Source of the DNA: Flavobacteriaceae bacterium
GTDB taxonomy: Bacteria > Bacteroidota > Bacteroidia > Flavobacteriales > Flavobacteriaceae
Assembly (NCBI GenBank): GCA_013003555.1
Contig: JABDIV010000022.1
Location: 1 to 64,000 of the forward strand
Length of the DNA stretch: 64,000 bases
Direction of reading: 5' to 3'
Shown: positions 55,333 to 63,488 of the stretch, piece after piece
Position numbering within the stretch: position 1 is the stretch's first letter
How the letters are laid out: every line of letters begins with the position of its first letter
The notes under the pieces: model-generated
Told to the model about the DNA's origin: nothing
What the model saw: only the letters and a program-made list of their open reading frames with translations
Databases searched by the model: none
Made by a program: the position numbers and the translations under genes

Positions 55333-55779
55333 ATGTCAGGAACTTTAAATAAAGTGATGCTCATAGGGCATCTGGGGGATGAGGTTAAACTTCACTATTT
55401 TGATGATAGAAACTGCGTGGGTCGCTTTCCGTTAGCGACTAACGAAACATATACGAATAAACAAACAAACGAACGGGTTACAAATACCGAATGGCACAAC
55501 ATTGTTGTGAGAAATAAGGCTGCCGAAATTTGTGAGAAATACCTTCACAAAGGGGATCGGGTATACATTGAGGGCCGTATAAAAACAAGAAAGTGGCAAG
55601 ATGACAATGGAAATGATCGTTTTTCAACTGAGATTCACTGTACCGATTTCACATTTTTAACCACCCGGGGCGAACAACAGGAATCCGCACCCAAGCAAGA
55701 GGCAACAAAGGCTTCAAAGCCTTCAAATCAGGTGTCTGAACCTATTACAGGCCAGGACGAGGATGATTTGCCATTTTAA
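55333..55779 (+). CDS. ssb: Single-stranded DNA-binding protein
   Basis: This 148-residue protein has an OB fold: SGTLNKVMLIGHLGDEVKLH, then FPLATNETYTNKQTNERVTN, then TEWHNIVVRNKAAEICEKYL. A short Ser/Gln/Glu linker leads to the acidic tail DEDDLPF that docks partner proteins. It binds single-stranded DNA in replication, repair and recombination. It lies 71 bases after mutY and 22 bases before gldE. Confidence 0.96.
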   Translation: MSGTLNKVMLIGHLGDEVKLHYFDDRNCVGRFPLATNETYTNKQTNERVTNTEWHNIVVRNKAAEICEKYLHKGDRVYIEGRIKTRKWQDDNGNDRFSTEIHCTDFTFLTTRGEQQESAPKQEATKASKPSNQVSEPITGQDEDDLPF

Positions 55780-55801
55780 TTGTTAACCTAAAGAAGCAAA
55801 A

Positions 55802-57106
55802 TTGGATCCTGATCCTCCTAGTTTACTACTCCTTATTCAATCGTTCGATGCTTCAATAATCGTAGGGTTAGTTCTGCTGGTTGTCCTATTGATCTGCTCA
55901 GCGCTCATCTCTGGGGCCGAAGTTGCACTGTTTTCCTTGTCTCGTTCTGAAATCGATTCTGAATTGAATAATAATTCTCGTCAGATAGAAATAATTTCGA
56001 ATCTGCTTGACCAACCTCAAAAATTATTAGCAACAATTCTCGTCGCCAATAACTTTATCAATATTGCAATTGTATTGTTGTTTGCCTTCTTGAGCGACCA
56101 ACTCTTTGACCCGCTTTCTTCTCCATTGATACAGTTTATTGTTGAAGTGGTGATCGTCACCTTCTTAATCTTACTTTTTGGGGAAATCCTCCCCAAGGTA
56201 TATGCCAGTCGGAATAACATAAAGTTCTCAAAAATAATGGCTTATCCACTAAAGGTACTCGATCTGGTCATCACACCGCTCAGCCGCCCAATGCAGGCCA
56301 TGACCCAATTCCTTAATGATAAGTTTGGCAGGCAGAAATCGAATATAAGTGTCGATCATCTTTCACAGGCCCTGGAACTTACAAGTGAAGAAGATACCAC
56401 CAAACAGGAACAAAAGATCCTGAAGGGTATCGTTTCATTTGGTAATACCGATACAAAGCAAGTCATGCGGCCGCGGATAGATATTTTTGCACTTGATAAT
56501 ATCATGGATTTTTCGAGTGTGCTCCGCGAAGTGATTAAAAAAGGATACTCACGTATTCCGGTTTTTGAAGATAATATCGATAATGTAATCGGAATATTAT
56601 ACGCAAAGGACCTGTTGCCATATTTGGATCAATCGGAGTTTGAATGGACCGGACTGATGCGTGAACCTTTCTTTGTGCCCGAAAACAAAAAATTGGATGA
56701 CCTGATGCTTGAGTTTCAGGATAAGAAGGTGCACCTGGCCGTCGTTGTTGACGAATATGGCGGGACCTCCGGCATCGTTTCTCTGGAGGATATTATCGAA
56801 GAGATTGTTGGTGATATCAGTGATGAATTCGACGATGAAGACATCGTTTATTCTAAGCTCGATGAGAATAATTTTGTATTTGAGGGAAAAACAGCATTAA
56901 AGGATTTCTATAAGATTATCAATCTTGATGACGAAACTGAAATTGAAGCCAATAAAGGAGAGGCTGAAACCCTGGCAGGCTTTATTCTGGAAATCTCAAA
57001 GAGTTTTCCAAAACTTCAAAGTAAAATAATCTTTGATAATTTCGTTTTTACTATTGAAGCCGTAGATAAACGACGAATTAAACGCGTGAAGGTAACCCTG
57101 ACATAA
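55802..57106 (+). CDS. gldE: Gliding motility-associated protein GldE (CNNM/CorC-like)
   Basis: The protein has 434 residues and starts at TTG (MDPDPPSLLLLIQSFDAS). No in-frame ATG exists near the N-terminus, and the MDPDP start is familiar in GldE proteins. A DUF21/CNNM membrane domain (about 15-150) contains ISGAEVALFSLSRSEI. A CBS pair follows (about 210-330: VMRPRIDIFALD, VVDEYGGTSGIVSLEDIIEE), then a CorC/HlyC domain. In F. johnsoniae GldE is linked to GldD and gliding. It may transport or sense Mg2+/Co2+-like ions. It is followed two bases later by gldD. Confidence 0.93.
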   Translation: MDPDPPSLLLLIQSFDASIIVGLVLLVVLLICSALISGAEVALFSLSRSEIDSELNNNSRQIEIISNLLDQPQKLLATILVANNFINIAIVLLFAFLSDQLFDPLSSPLIQFIVEVVIVTFLILLFGEILPKVYASRNNIKFSKIMAYPLKVLDLVITPLSRPMQAMTQFLNDKFGRQKSNISVDHLSQALELTSEEDTTKQEQKILKGIVSFGNTDTKQVMRPRIDIFALDNIMDFSSVLREVIKKGYSRIPVFEDNIDNVIGILYAKDLLPYLDQSEFEWTGLMREPFFVPENKKLDDLMLEFQDKKVHLAVVVDEYGGTSGIVSLEDIIEEIVGDISDEFDDEDIVYSKLDENNFVFEGKTALKDFYKIINLDDETEIEANKGEAETLAGFILEISKSFPKLQSKIIFDNFVFTIEAVDKRRIKRVKVTLT

Positions 57107-57108
57107 TA

Positions 57109-57684
57109 ATGAATAGAATACTTGTTTTAATAATACCTCTCATCCTGTTATCATGTCAGGATGAAGTCCTGCCAAAACCCAAGGCCTTTCTACGTTTGGA
57201 ATATCCTTCACCGGAATATAAGATCGAGAATCCCGATTTGCCATTTTTTTTCGAACGGAATAAACTGGCCGAAAATATTGGACCAATAAAAATATCAAGA
57301 GATGGAAAATCTAAAGGAATCGATATCGTGTATCCTGATTTGAAGGGAACCATCTATCTGACCTATAAAGAGGTTAGCGAAAATCTCGAATCCTATTTGA
57401 TCGATGCTCAGAATCTTACTCAGAAACATACCATTAAAGCCGATGAGATCATAGAGCAGCCTTATATAAATGCTGAAAATCGCGTATATGGAATGTTTTA
57501 TGAGGTAGGTGGTAACGCTGCCTCACAAAGCCAATTCTACGTTACAGATAGCCTAAAACATTTTATTACGGGTTCTCTTTATTTTTATGCAAAGCCCAAT
57601 TATGACTCGATCCTACCGGCAGCCTTTTATCTGAGGAATGACATCAAACATATTATGGAATCCATTCGCTGGATAGACAAATAA
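57109..57684 (+). CDS. gldD: Gliding motility lipoprotein GldD
   Basis: This 191-residue lipoprotein has Cys16 in the lipobox (LILLSCQDE). It contains the GldD features PKPKAFLRLEYPSPEY and FFFERNKLAENIGPI at the N-terminus and FYAKPNYDSILPAAFYLRND near the end. In F. johnsoniae gldD is essential for gliding and is associated with the type 9 secretion/gliding machinery. It lies two bases after gldE and is surely co-transcribed with it. Confidence 0.94.
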   Translation: MNRILVLIIPLILLSCQDEVLPKPKAFLRLEYPSPEYKIENPDLPFFFERNKLAENIGPIKISRDGKSKGIDIVYPDLKGTIYLTYKEVSENLESYLIDAQNLTQKHTIKADEIIEQPYINAENRVYGMFYEVGGNAASQSQFYVTDSLKHFITGSLYFYAKPNYDSILPAAFYLRNDIKHIMESIRWIDK

Positions 57685-57751
57685 TTCACTTATTGAAGCA
57701 ACCTTTTAACAAGTTTTGCATCTCTCTCAAAGTAAATCGGAACTAAACTAT

Positions 57752-58288
57752 ATGAGACCTACCCTGTTTCTTATTTTTTGCATTTTTGTAACAACTGCTT
57801 TTTCACAGAATCAATCCGATTCAAAAAATAATAATCCGGATAAAGTGAATGAAGTTCGATTGGATGGACTCAAATTACTGGCCGGTCCAATTTTAGAGGG
57901 GACCTATGAATATATAAAAAATCAAAACTCGGGATTCGGCATGTCGTTACTCGTTAATTTGAATTCGGATAATGATTATCCGGAAAATTTTTCCATCACA
58001 CCCTTTTATAGAATGTATTTCTTTAATAAACGTGATTACGGGGCAAAAGGCTTCTTTGTTGAAGGTTTTGGTAAACTCGCCACTGGTAATGATGGGAATA
58101 TTTTAGAAAGTTTTGGAAATGATGAAAATTACACTGACCTCTCATTGGGGATGTCTCTAGGCAACAAATGGGTCAATACAAATGGATTTGTTTTTGAAGT
58201 TCTTTTGGGAGTAAGCAGAACTCTTGGCTCTAATTATGGCAATGAAGCCTATTTAAGAGGTGGTTTATTTGTTGGATACCGCTTCTAG
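57752..58288 (+). CDS. Small outer-membrane beta-barrel protein
   Basis: The protein has 178 residues, with ATG at 57752 (MRPTLFLIFCIFVTTAFSQ), which gives a clean signal peptide. The frame to 57716 would need a TTG and adds polar residues before the signal. The mature protein shows DGLKLLAGPILEGTYEYIKN, NFSITPFYRMYFFNKR and SLGNKWVNTNGFVFEVLLG, then a final strand GGLFVGYRF. This fits an eight-stranded barrel like DUF3575-type proteins. It lies 67 bases after gldD and may be the tail of that operon. Confidence 0.82.
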   Translation: MRPTLFLIFCIFVTTAFSQNQSDSKNNNPDKVNEVRLDGLKLLAGPILEGTYEYIKNQNSGFGMSLLVNLNSDNDYPENFSITPFYRMYFFNKRDYGAKGFFVEGFGKLATGNDGNILESFGNDENYTDLSLGMSLGNKWVNTNGFVFEVLLGVSRTLGSNYGNEAYLRGGLFVGYRF

Positions 58289-58325
58289 AAAAAAACCACG
58301 CTCAAGGCGTGGTTTTATTTTTTTA
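58289..58325. terminator. Bidirectional rho-independent terminator
   Basis: ACCACGC (58295-58301) pairs with GCGTGGT (58307-58313) around TCAAG, with A and T runs on the two sides. It lies between the barrel gene (+) and the HMA lipoprotein gene (-). Confidence 0.9.
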
Positions 58326-58340
58326 TCGAAGCTATGTCTG

Positions 58341-58838
58341 TCAGGCTTTTGATGCACAGCATGCTTTCTTGCAATCTTCTGAACATGCCTTTTTCTCTGC
58401 TTCGGATTTGTCCTCGCAGCATGTTTTATCACAATCTGGAGGGCAAGCTTTCTTTGCTTTAAATTCATCAACGGTTTTCATATCCGTTACTGAATAATCC
58501 TCGCCTGTTTTCTTAACAGTCTCCTCTAATGAAATTGCGTTTACTTTTGCCTCATCATATTCTACCATGGCTAGTTTTCGGTCAAAATCAACTTCGGCTG
58601 ATTTGACCCCTTCCATTTTTGCTAATTTTTTTTCGATGGACTTCGCACAGCCCATTGCACAGGTCATGCCTTCAATGGTAAATTCGGCTTTCGCATAAGT
58701 CGCATTCTGATCAAGTGTGCTTTCTTGAACTGTCGCTTCAGAAGCGATTGTTTTGATTTCGGGCTTGGTATTATCCTTACAGCTAAAGAAAACAACTATC
58801 ACTGTTAAGGCCGCCAAAATATTTTTAAATGTCTTCAT
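58341..58838 (-). CDS. Heavy-metal-associated (HMA) lipoprotein with Cys-rich tail
   Basis: The protein has 165 residues. A lipoprotein signal ends at C20 (VVFFSCKDN). The HMA domain (about 50-118) carries its metal motif as GMTCAMGC (C60, C64), with three residues between the Cys rather than the usual two. The tail has eight Cys in two copies of the pattern C-x3-C-x3-C-C (132-141 and 152-161). It probably binds copper or another soft metal outside the inner membrane. It is monocistronic with its own -7 element. Confidence 0.88.
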   Translation of the reverse strand: MKTFKNILAALTVIVVFFSCKDNTKPEIKTIASEATVQESTLDQNATYAKAEFTIEGMTCAMGCAKSIEKKLAKMEGVKSAEVDFDRKLAMVEYDEAKVNAISLEETVKKTGEDYSVTDMKTVDEFKAKKACPPDCDKTCCEDKSEAEKKACSEDCKKACCASKA

Positions 58839-58862
58839 AAATAAATAGTATTAACGTAGCTG

Positions 58863-58870
58863 CAAAATTA
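58863..58870 (-). promoter_or_regulatory. -7 element of the HMA lipoprotein gene
   Basis: The minus strand reads TAATTTTG, matching TAnnTTTG, 24 bases before the ATG. I did not find a clear -33, nor a metal-regulator operator. Confidence 0.5.
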
Positions 58871-58922
58871 CTAATAATAGGCGTTAATTGCACCACATTT
58901 ATAAAGAAATATATCGGTTGAG

Positions 58923-59801
58923 ATGGCACAACTCAAACAGACAAAATGGATATATCTTATCATTCTCGCATTGATCTGGGGTAGCTCCTTCATCCTGATG
59001 AAGAAAGCTCTTATCGGATTAAACCCTGTTCAATTGGCCAGCTTGCGCATTGTGCTTTCGGCTGTTTTTATTCTCCTTGCGGGTTTCTACAGTTTAAAAG
59101 AAATTAATAGAAAGCAATGGACATGGATCACAATTTCAGGCTTTCTAGGAACTTTTTTTCCTTCTATTTTCTTTGCCTTCGCATTAACCGAAATCGATAG
59201 TGCTGTGGCATCGATATTAAATTCTTTAACACCGCTGAATACTGTTTTACTCGGGTTTGCCATTTTTAGAATAACTTCAACTAAAAGACAAATTGTGGGC
59301 GTGATCATCGGGTTCATCGGCACCTCTGTATTAATCGGTTATGGTGCTCAACTGAATCCGAGCCAAAACTATTTATATGCTGGTTTTGTCGTTTTATCGA
59401 CATTAATGTATGCAACCAATGTCAACATCATAAAACGTCATTTGCAAGATGTAAAGGCAATAGCCATTGCAGCTGGTAATTTTGTAGCTGTAATAATTCC
59501 GGCCATAGGGATGTTGTTTTGGTCAGGTTTTTTTAGCCGGGAAACTATAGAAGGGCCACATTTTATTAACTCGATACTTTATATCGTGGTTTTAGCAGGC
59601 TTTGGAACAGCTTTGGCCAAAGTATTATTTAATAAACTGATTCAAATCTCAACCCCTGTTTTTGCGTCATCGGTAACTTATCTGATGACGGTTGTTGCCC
59701 TCGGTTGGGGATTGTTGGACGGGGAGAAATTCAGTTTCACTCAAGGAATTGCAACCCTTTTGATTCTAACAGGTGTTTATATGTCCAATCGCAAAAAATA
59801 A
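58923..59801 (+). CDS. DMT-superfamily (EamA) transporter
   Basis: This 292-residue inner-membrane protein has ten predicted helices in two EamA repeats. The N-terminal repeat begins WIYLIILALIWGSSFILMKK with the family-typical WGSSF and continues NPVQLASLRIVLSAVFILLA. The substrate of these exporters (amino acids, nucleotide derivatives or others) cannot be read from sequence. It is monocistronic, and a terminator overlaps its stop. Confidence 0.9.
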   Translation: MAQLKQTKWIYLIILALIWGSSFILMKKALIGLNPVQLASLRIVLSAVFILLAGFYSLKEINRKQWTWITISGFLGTFFPSIFFAFALTEIDSAVASILNSLTPLNTVLLGFAIFRITSTKRQIVGVIIGFIGTSVLIGYGAQLNPSQNYLYAGFVVLSTLMYATNVNIIKRHLQDVKAIAIAAGNFVAVIIPAIGMLFWSGFFSRETIEGPHFINSILYIVVLAGFGTALAKVLFNKLIQISTPVFASSVTYLMTVVALGWGLLDGEKFSFTQGIATLLILTGVYMSNRKK

Positions 59802-59832
59802 ACCCGGCTCAATCGAACCGGGTTATCTTTTA
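59801..59832. terminator. Rho-independent terminator
   Basis: AACCCGG (59801-59807) pairs with CCGGGTT (59818-59824), with two further inner pairs, and is followed by a short T-rich run. It can serve the DMT gene, and perhaps the M16 pair on the other strand. Confidence 0.75.
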
Positions 59833-59855
59833 ATTATCCCAATAATAATGTAATA

Positions 59856-61931
59856 CTAATCAAAATCGGCATCGGTAACTGCTTCATTGATCTTCACATT
59901 GGTAAAATTCATCAATATGGTTTGAGGACCCGATTTTACGCTGATGTAATAAGGGAATTTAACCCCATCAACTTCCGAATAATTTGAATACTTTGAAACT
60001 GAGGTCATTTTCTGACCCTGAGCTTCAGTTTCTTGTTCGGCCTGAATTAAGAATCCGGTTTCCGCTTCATAATACCTGAAAGTAGATTTACCATTGCTGC
60101 TTATCTTGAGTTTATAAGCATCCTTGCCTTCAATTGTTGTTAATGCTTCAAGTGAAATGTCGTCGGAGTTGTAATACAATTCAGGAAAAAGAACTTGTTC
60201 TGCTTTTTTATCGGCAACTTCATCATCAGTCAGTGGTCGTTTCATGCCTTGTTGTTCTCCATATCCAGATTCACCATTAAACTTCTGTTTCATGATCACA
60301 CCCATACTTTCCACACTCATTTCCATGGATTCTTTGTTGGGGCTCATATATTTCATATCTGCTTTCAGGCTCATAGGGACGCCCTCTATGGTTACATCGG
60401 CGGTAGCATGCATGGTGTTCACAGTTTTTAGCTTCTCTTTACCACCAACGGCTTTGATATAGCTATCCAAAACTGTTTGTGCCGTTATGCCATCTGGTAT
60501 AGGCTTCGAAAATTCAGGACGTTCCACCTCATTGGCATAGGTGTCATAAAACTTAACGGGGATACCGGTTTTTTCTAAATTTTCGAGGACCTCACTTCCT
60601 TTTCCAACAACCACAAACTTTGCATTTTCAGGCTTGAAATATTTATTTGCCACTCGCATGACATCTTCGGCCGTAACCGCATTAATCTTTTCGAGGTATG
60701 TGGAATAAAAATCCTCAGGAAGCTCATTTATTTTAATATTCAAGGCATATTGGGCCAGGGTTTGCGGACGCTCAAGTGCAAGTACAAAATCACCTGTGTA
60801 TTTGGCCTTGGCATTAGCCAAAGCTTCTTCCGTCACCGGTTCAGTCTTTATCCTTTTTATTTCCTTTAAAGTTTCAACTACAGCACTGTCGGTAACCATA
60901 TTTCGCACAGCAGCACCTGCTCTAAAACGTGAAACATACTTATCGGCTCCCAAACTTGATCTTGCACCATATGTATAACCGTGCTCTTCCCGAAGATTCA
61001 TATTCAGATAACTATTGAAACCGCCCCCAAGAATTTTATTCGCGATTAAAACTGCATGATAATCAGGATCGCTCATTTCTAGATTAGTGGTATGCGTAAG
61101 CGAAATATTCGATTGAACAGCGTTGGGCATGTCTATAAAGTTTATCTGGGTATATTGAGCATTCGGAATCGCTTTAGGGACGCTTAACTCAAGACTTGTT
61201 CCCTTAATCCAGAGTCCAAATGTTTTTTCGATTTTCGGGCGGATGTCATCGGCCTTTACATCACCAATAACAACCAGGTAAGCTTGTCCTGGATTAAACC
61301 GTTCGGTATAAAATTCTTTGACATCATCAAGAGTGATCGCATTTAAGGTTTCTTCAGTCACATATTCGCCATAGGGATGATTAACACCATAGGCCAATGC
61401 CGAACCAACTCTGCCTGCAACCGCATCAACACTTTTTTCATTGCTTTTTAGACCTTCCAGCTGAATATCCTTTTGTTTTTGGAATTCCTCCTCCACTAAC
61501 AAAGGGTTCATAGCAGCATCTGCCATAAGTTCGAGAATGCGGCCAGCATATTTAGATAACCCACTGGCAAATCCACCACTGGATCCGAAATTGAGATTGG
61601 CACCAAGAAAGTCAACCTCTTCATTAAAATCATTCTTTGGAATGGAAGTCGTTCCATTTCCCAACATAGATCCGAGAATACTGGAAACACCGGCTTTACT
61701 GCCTTCAACAACTGGAACATTATCAATAGTGAGATTATACGAGACTCGTGGCAGCTTATTGTTTTCAACAATCATAACGGTTAGGCCATTGCTCAATTTG
61801 ATTTCAACCGGTTTTTTAAGTTGAATTTTGGGTGCAGGACCCGGTTCCGGTTGTTTTGATCGGTCGATCTGCGCATATCCCGAGATCGAAACAAAAAATA
61901 TGGTAATAAATAATAGAATTCTGGTTTTCAT
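59856..61931 (-). CDS. M16 family peptidase partner, catalytic motif absent, with C-terminal extension
   Basis: The protein has 691 residues and a signal peptide (RILLFITIFFVSISGYAQ). It has an M16 fold (VEIKLSNGLTVMIVENNKLP, NEEVDFLGANLNFGSSGGFA, FYTERFNPGQAYLVVIGDVK) but no HxxEH, so it is the non-catalytic half of an M16 pair. Residues from about 480 on form an extra domain starting AQTVLDSYIKAVGGKEKLKT and containing SSNGKSTFRYYEAETGFLIQ. This resembles LolA/outer-membrane lipoprotein-sorting folds. It starts 11 bases downstream of the catalytic partner's stop. Confidence 0.9.
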   Translation of the reverse strand: MKTRILLFITIFFVSISGYAQIDRSKQPEPGPAPKIQLKKPVEIKLSNGLTVMIVENNKLPRVSYNLTIDNVPVVEGSKAGVSSILGSMLGNGTTSIPKNDFNEEVDFLGANLNFGSSGGFASGLSKYAGRILELMADAAMNPLLVEEEFQKQKDIQLEGLKSNEKSVDAVAGRVGSALAYGVNHPYGEYVTEETLNAITLDDVKEFYTERFNPGQAYLVVIGDVKADDIRPKIEKTFGLWIKGTSLELSVPKAIPNAQYTQINFIDMPNAVQSNISLTHTTNLEMSDPDYHAVLIANKILGGGFNSYLNMNLREEHGYTYGARSSLGADKYVSRFRAGAAVRNMVTDSAVVETLKEIKRIKTEPVTEEALANAKAKYTGDFVLALERPQTLAQYALNIKINELPEDFYSTYLEKINAVTAEDVMRVANKYFKPENAKFVVVGKGSEVLENLEKTGIPVKFYDTYANEVERPEFSKPIPDGITAQTVLDSYIKAVGGKEKLKTVNTMHATADVTIEGVPMSLKADMKYMSPNKESMEMSVESMGVIMKQKFNGESGYGEQQGMKRPLTDDEVADKKAEQVLFPELYYNSDDISLEALTTIEGKDAYKLKISSNGKSTFRYYEAETGFLIQAEQETEAQGQKMTSVSKYSNYSEVDGVKFPYYISVKSGPQTILMNFTNVKINEAVTDADFD

Positions 61932-61942
61932 AAATGCAAGTT

Positions 61943-63259
61943 TTATTGTTTGGTTACGGGTAAATATTCCAATATCAATCGCTGATTATTATTAAGGTAC
62001 TTCCTGGCAACAGCTTGAATTTCCTCGCGGGTGATCGACCTGTAAATGTCTATTTCTGTGTTGATCAGATTGGTATTACCATAGAGTAGATAATAATTGG
62101 CCAGTGACCCGGCAATACCCTGAATACTTGAATTTGAATTCACAAATTGGCTCTCAAACTTGTTTTGCAACTTTTGATAATCCTTTTCAGAGATCAATTC
62201 ATTTTGAATCTTGACTATTTCTTCATCGATTTCAACTAAAAGATCATTTAGGCTATTATCACCGAGTGGAAGTCCGAATACAACATAGGTTCCATAATCC
62301 TCCTGACTCAGGTTAATTGCACCTACCTGCAGTGCCATCTTCTTATCATCTACTATTTTTTTATATAGTTTTGATGACTTTCCACTGCTAAGATAATTCG
62401 ATATCATATTTAACACATAAGAATCGCGTTCTTTGAATGAAGGCGTTCTGTATGCGGCCATAACGGCCGGTATTTGAATATTTGGATCATAAGCCTTGGC
62501 ATAAATCGTTTCGGTTATAGGATCCTCCTTAGGAAAATTTCGCTCAATATCATTCCCTCGGGGAATCGGACCAAAGTAATCCTGAATCATCCGCTTGACT
62601 TCAGCTGGATTAATATCTCCAGCGACGACCAAGGTCGCATTATTGGGCACATAGAATTTTTTGTTAAACGCCTGAAATTCCTCGAGGGTTGCTGCATCGA
62701 GATGGTCCATCTCACCGATGGTTGTCCAGCGATAAGGATGTTTTTTGAACATATTTTTCTTGATATATTCAAGGAACCTTCCGTAAGGTGAATTATCAAC
62801 ACGGAGACGTTTTTCTTCCTTTACTACTTCATTCTGGGTATCAACCCCAATTTGATTGATCACGGGATGAAGCAAACGTTCCGATTCCATCCATAGTCCT
62901 AATTCAACACTGTTTGAAGGAAAGACCTCATAATAATAGGTTCTGTCGTCGTTTGTTGTCGCATTGTTGCTTCCACCATTAGAACTCACTATCTCGAACC
63001 ATTTACCGCGTTCGATATTTTGAGTGCCTTCGAATAACAGATGTTCAAAAAAATGTGCAAATCCTGTGCGCTCCGGATCCTCATCCTTGGCACCGACGTG
63101 GTAAGAAACCGCCACAGTTACTACAGGAGCGGAATTATCCTGATGTAGGATGACATGCATACCATTGTCGAGATCATATTCTTCGAATTCGACTTGTTGA
63201 GCATTTATCGACCAGGCTGAAATCACCAAGGCAACAAGCATTAATATTTTAATTTTCAT
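61943..63259 (-). CDS. M16 family zinc peptidase (catalytic subunit)
   Basis: The protein has 438 residues and a signal peptide (KILMLVALVISAWSINAQ). The inverted zinc motif is HFFEH (69-73), with the distal Glu in NEVVKEEKR (143-151). The second half carries the R/Y-type substrate loop region. It would cleave peptides in the periplasm together with the inactive partner encoded next. The substrate is unknown. The gene diverges from rplU with about 229 bases between the two starts. Confidence 0.93.
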   Translation of the reverse strand: MKIKILMLVALVISAWSINAQQVEFEEYDLDNGMHVILHQDNSAPVVTVAVSYHVGAKDEDPERTGFAHFFEHLLFEGTQNIERGKWFEIVSSNGGSNNATTNDDRTYYYEVFPSNSVELGLWMESERLLHPVINQIGVDTQNEVVKEEKRLRVDNSPYGRFLEYIKKNMFKKHPYRWTTIGEMDHLDAATLEEFQAFNKKFYVPNNATLVVAGDINPAEVKRMIQDYFGPIPRGNDIERNFPKEDPITETIYAKAYDPNIQIPAVMAAYRTPSFKERDSYVLNMISNYLSSGKSSKLYKKIVDDKKMALQVGAINLSQEDYGTYVVFGLPLGDNSLNDLLVEIDEEIVKIQNELISEKDYQKLQNKFESQFVNSNSSIQGIAGSLANYYLLYGNTNLINTEIDIYRSITREEIQAVARKYLNNNQRLILEYLPVTKQ

Positions 63260-63396
63260 GTGCTTAATTTTAAAGTTAAATGATAGTAATTATGCCTGAT
63301 CAAGGATTATAATCAGACCATGACAAAAGTAATAAATCATTGAAAATCGCAACGAATTTTATAATTAAAATAACATGATTTTCAAATTCGAAAACA

Positions 63397-63427
63397 TTTG
63401 TAGTTTAAGGAATTACTAGTATATTTG
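63397..63427 (+). promoter_or_regulatory. Promoter of rplU
   Basis: TTTG (63397-63400), 19 bases, then TATATTTG (63420-63427): an exact Bacteroidota -33/-7 pair. The transcript should start near 63432, giving a leader of about 57 nt. Confidence 0.75.
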
Positions 63428-63432
63428 CACCC

Positions 63433-63448
63433 GCCTTCGTTTGAAGGC
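63433..63448 (+). promoter_or_regulatory. Stem-loop at the 5' end of the rplU leader
   Basis: GCCTTC (63433-63438) pairs with GAAGGC (63443-63448) around a GTTT loop, right at the expected 5' end of the message. It could stabilise the transcript or be part of a ribosomal-protein binding site. No other structure in the leader is obvious. Confidence 0.5.
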
Positions 63449-63488
63449 AGTTATTATTGATAAAAATAAAATTAAACGTAACGCTATT

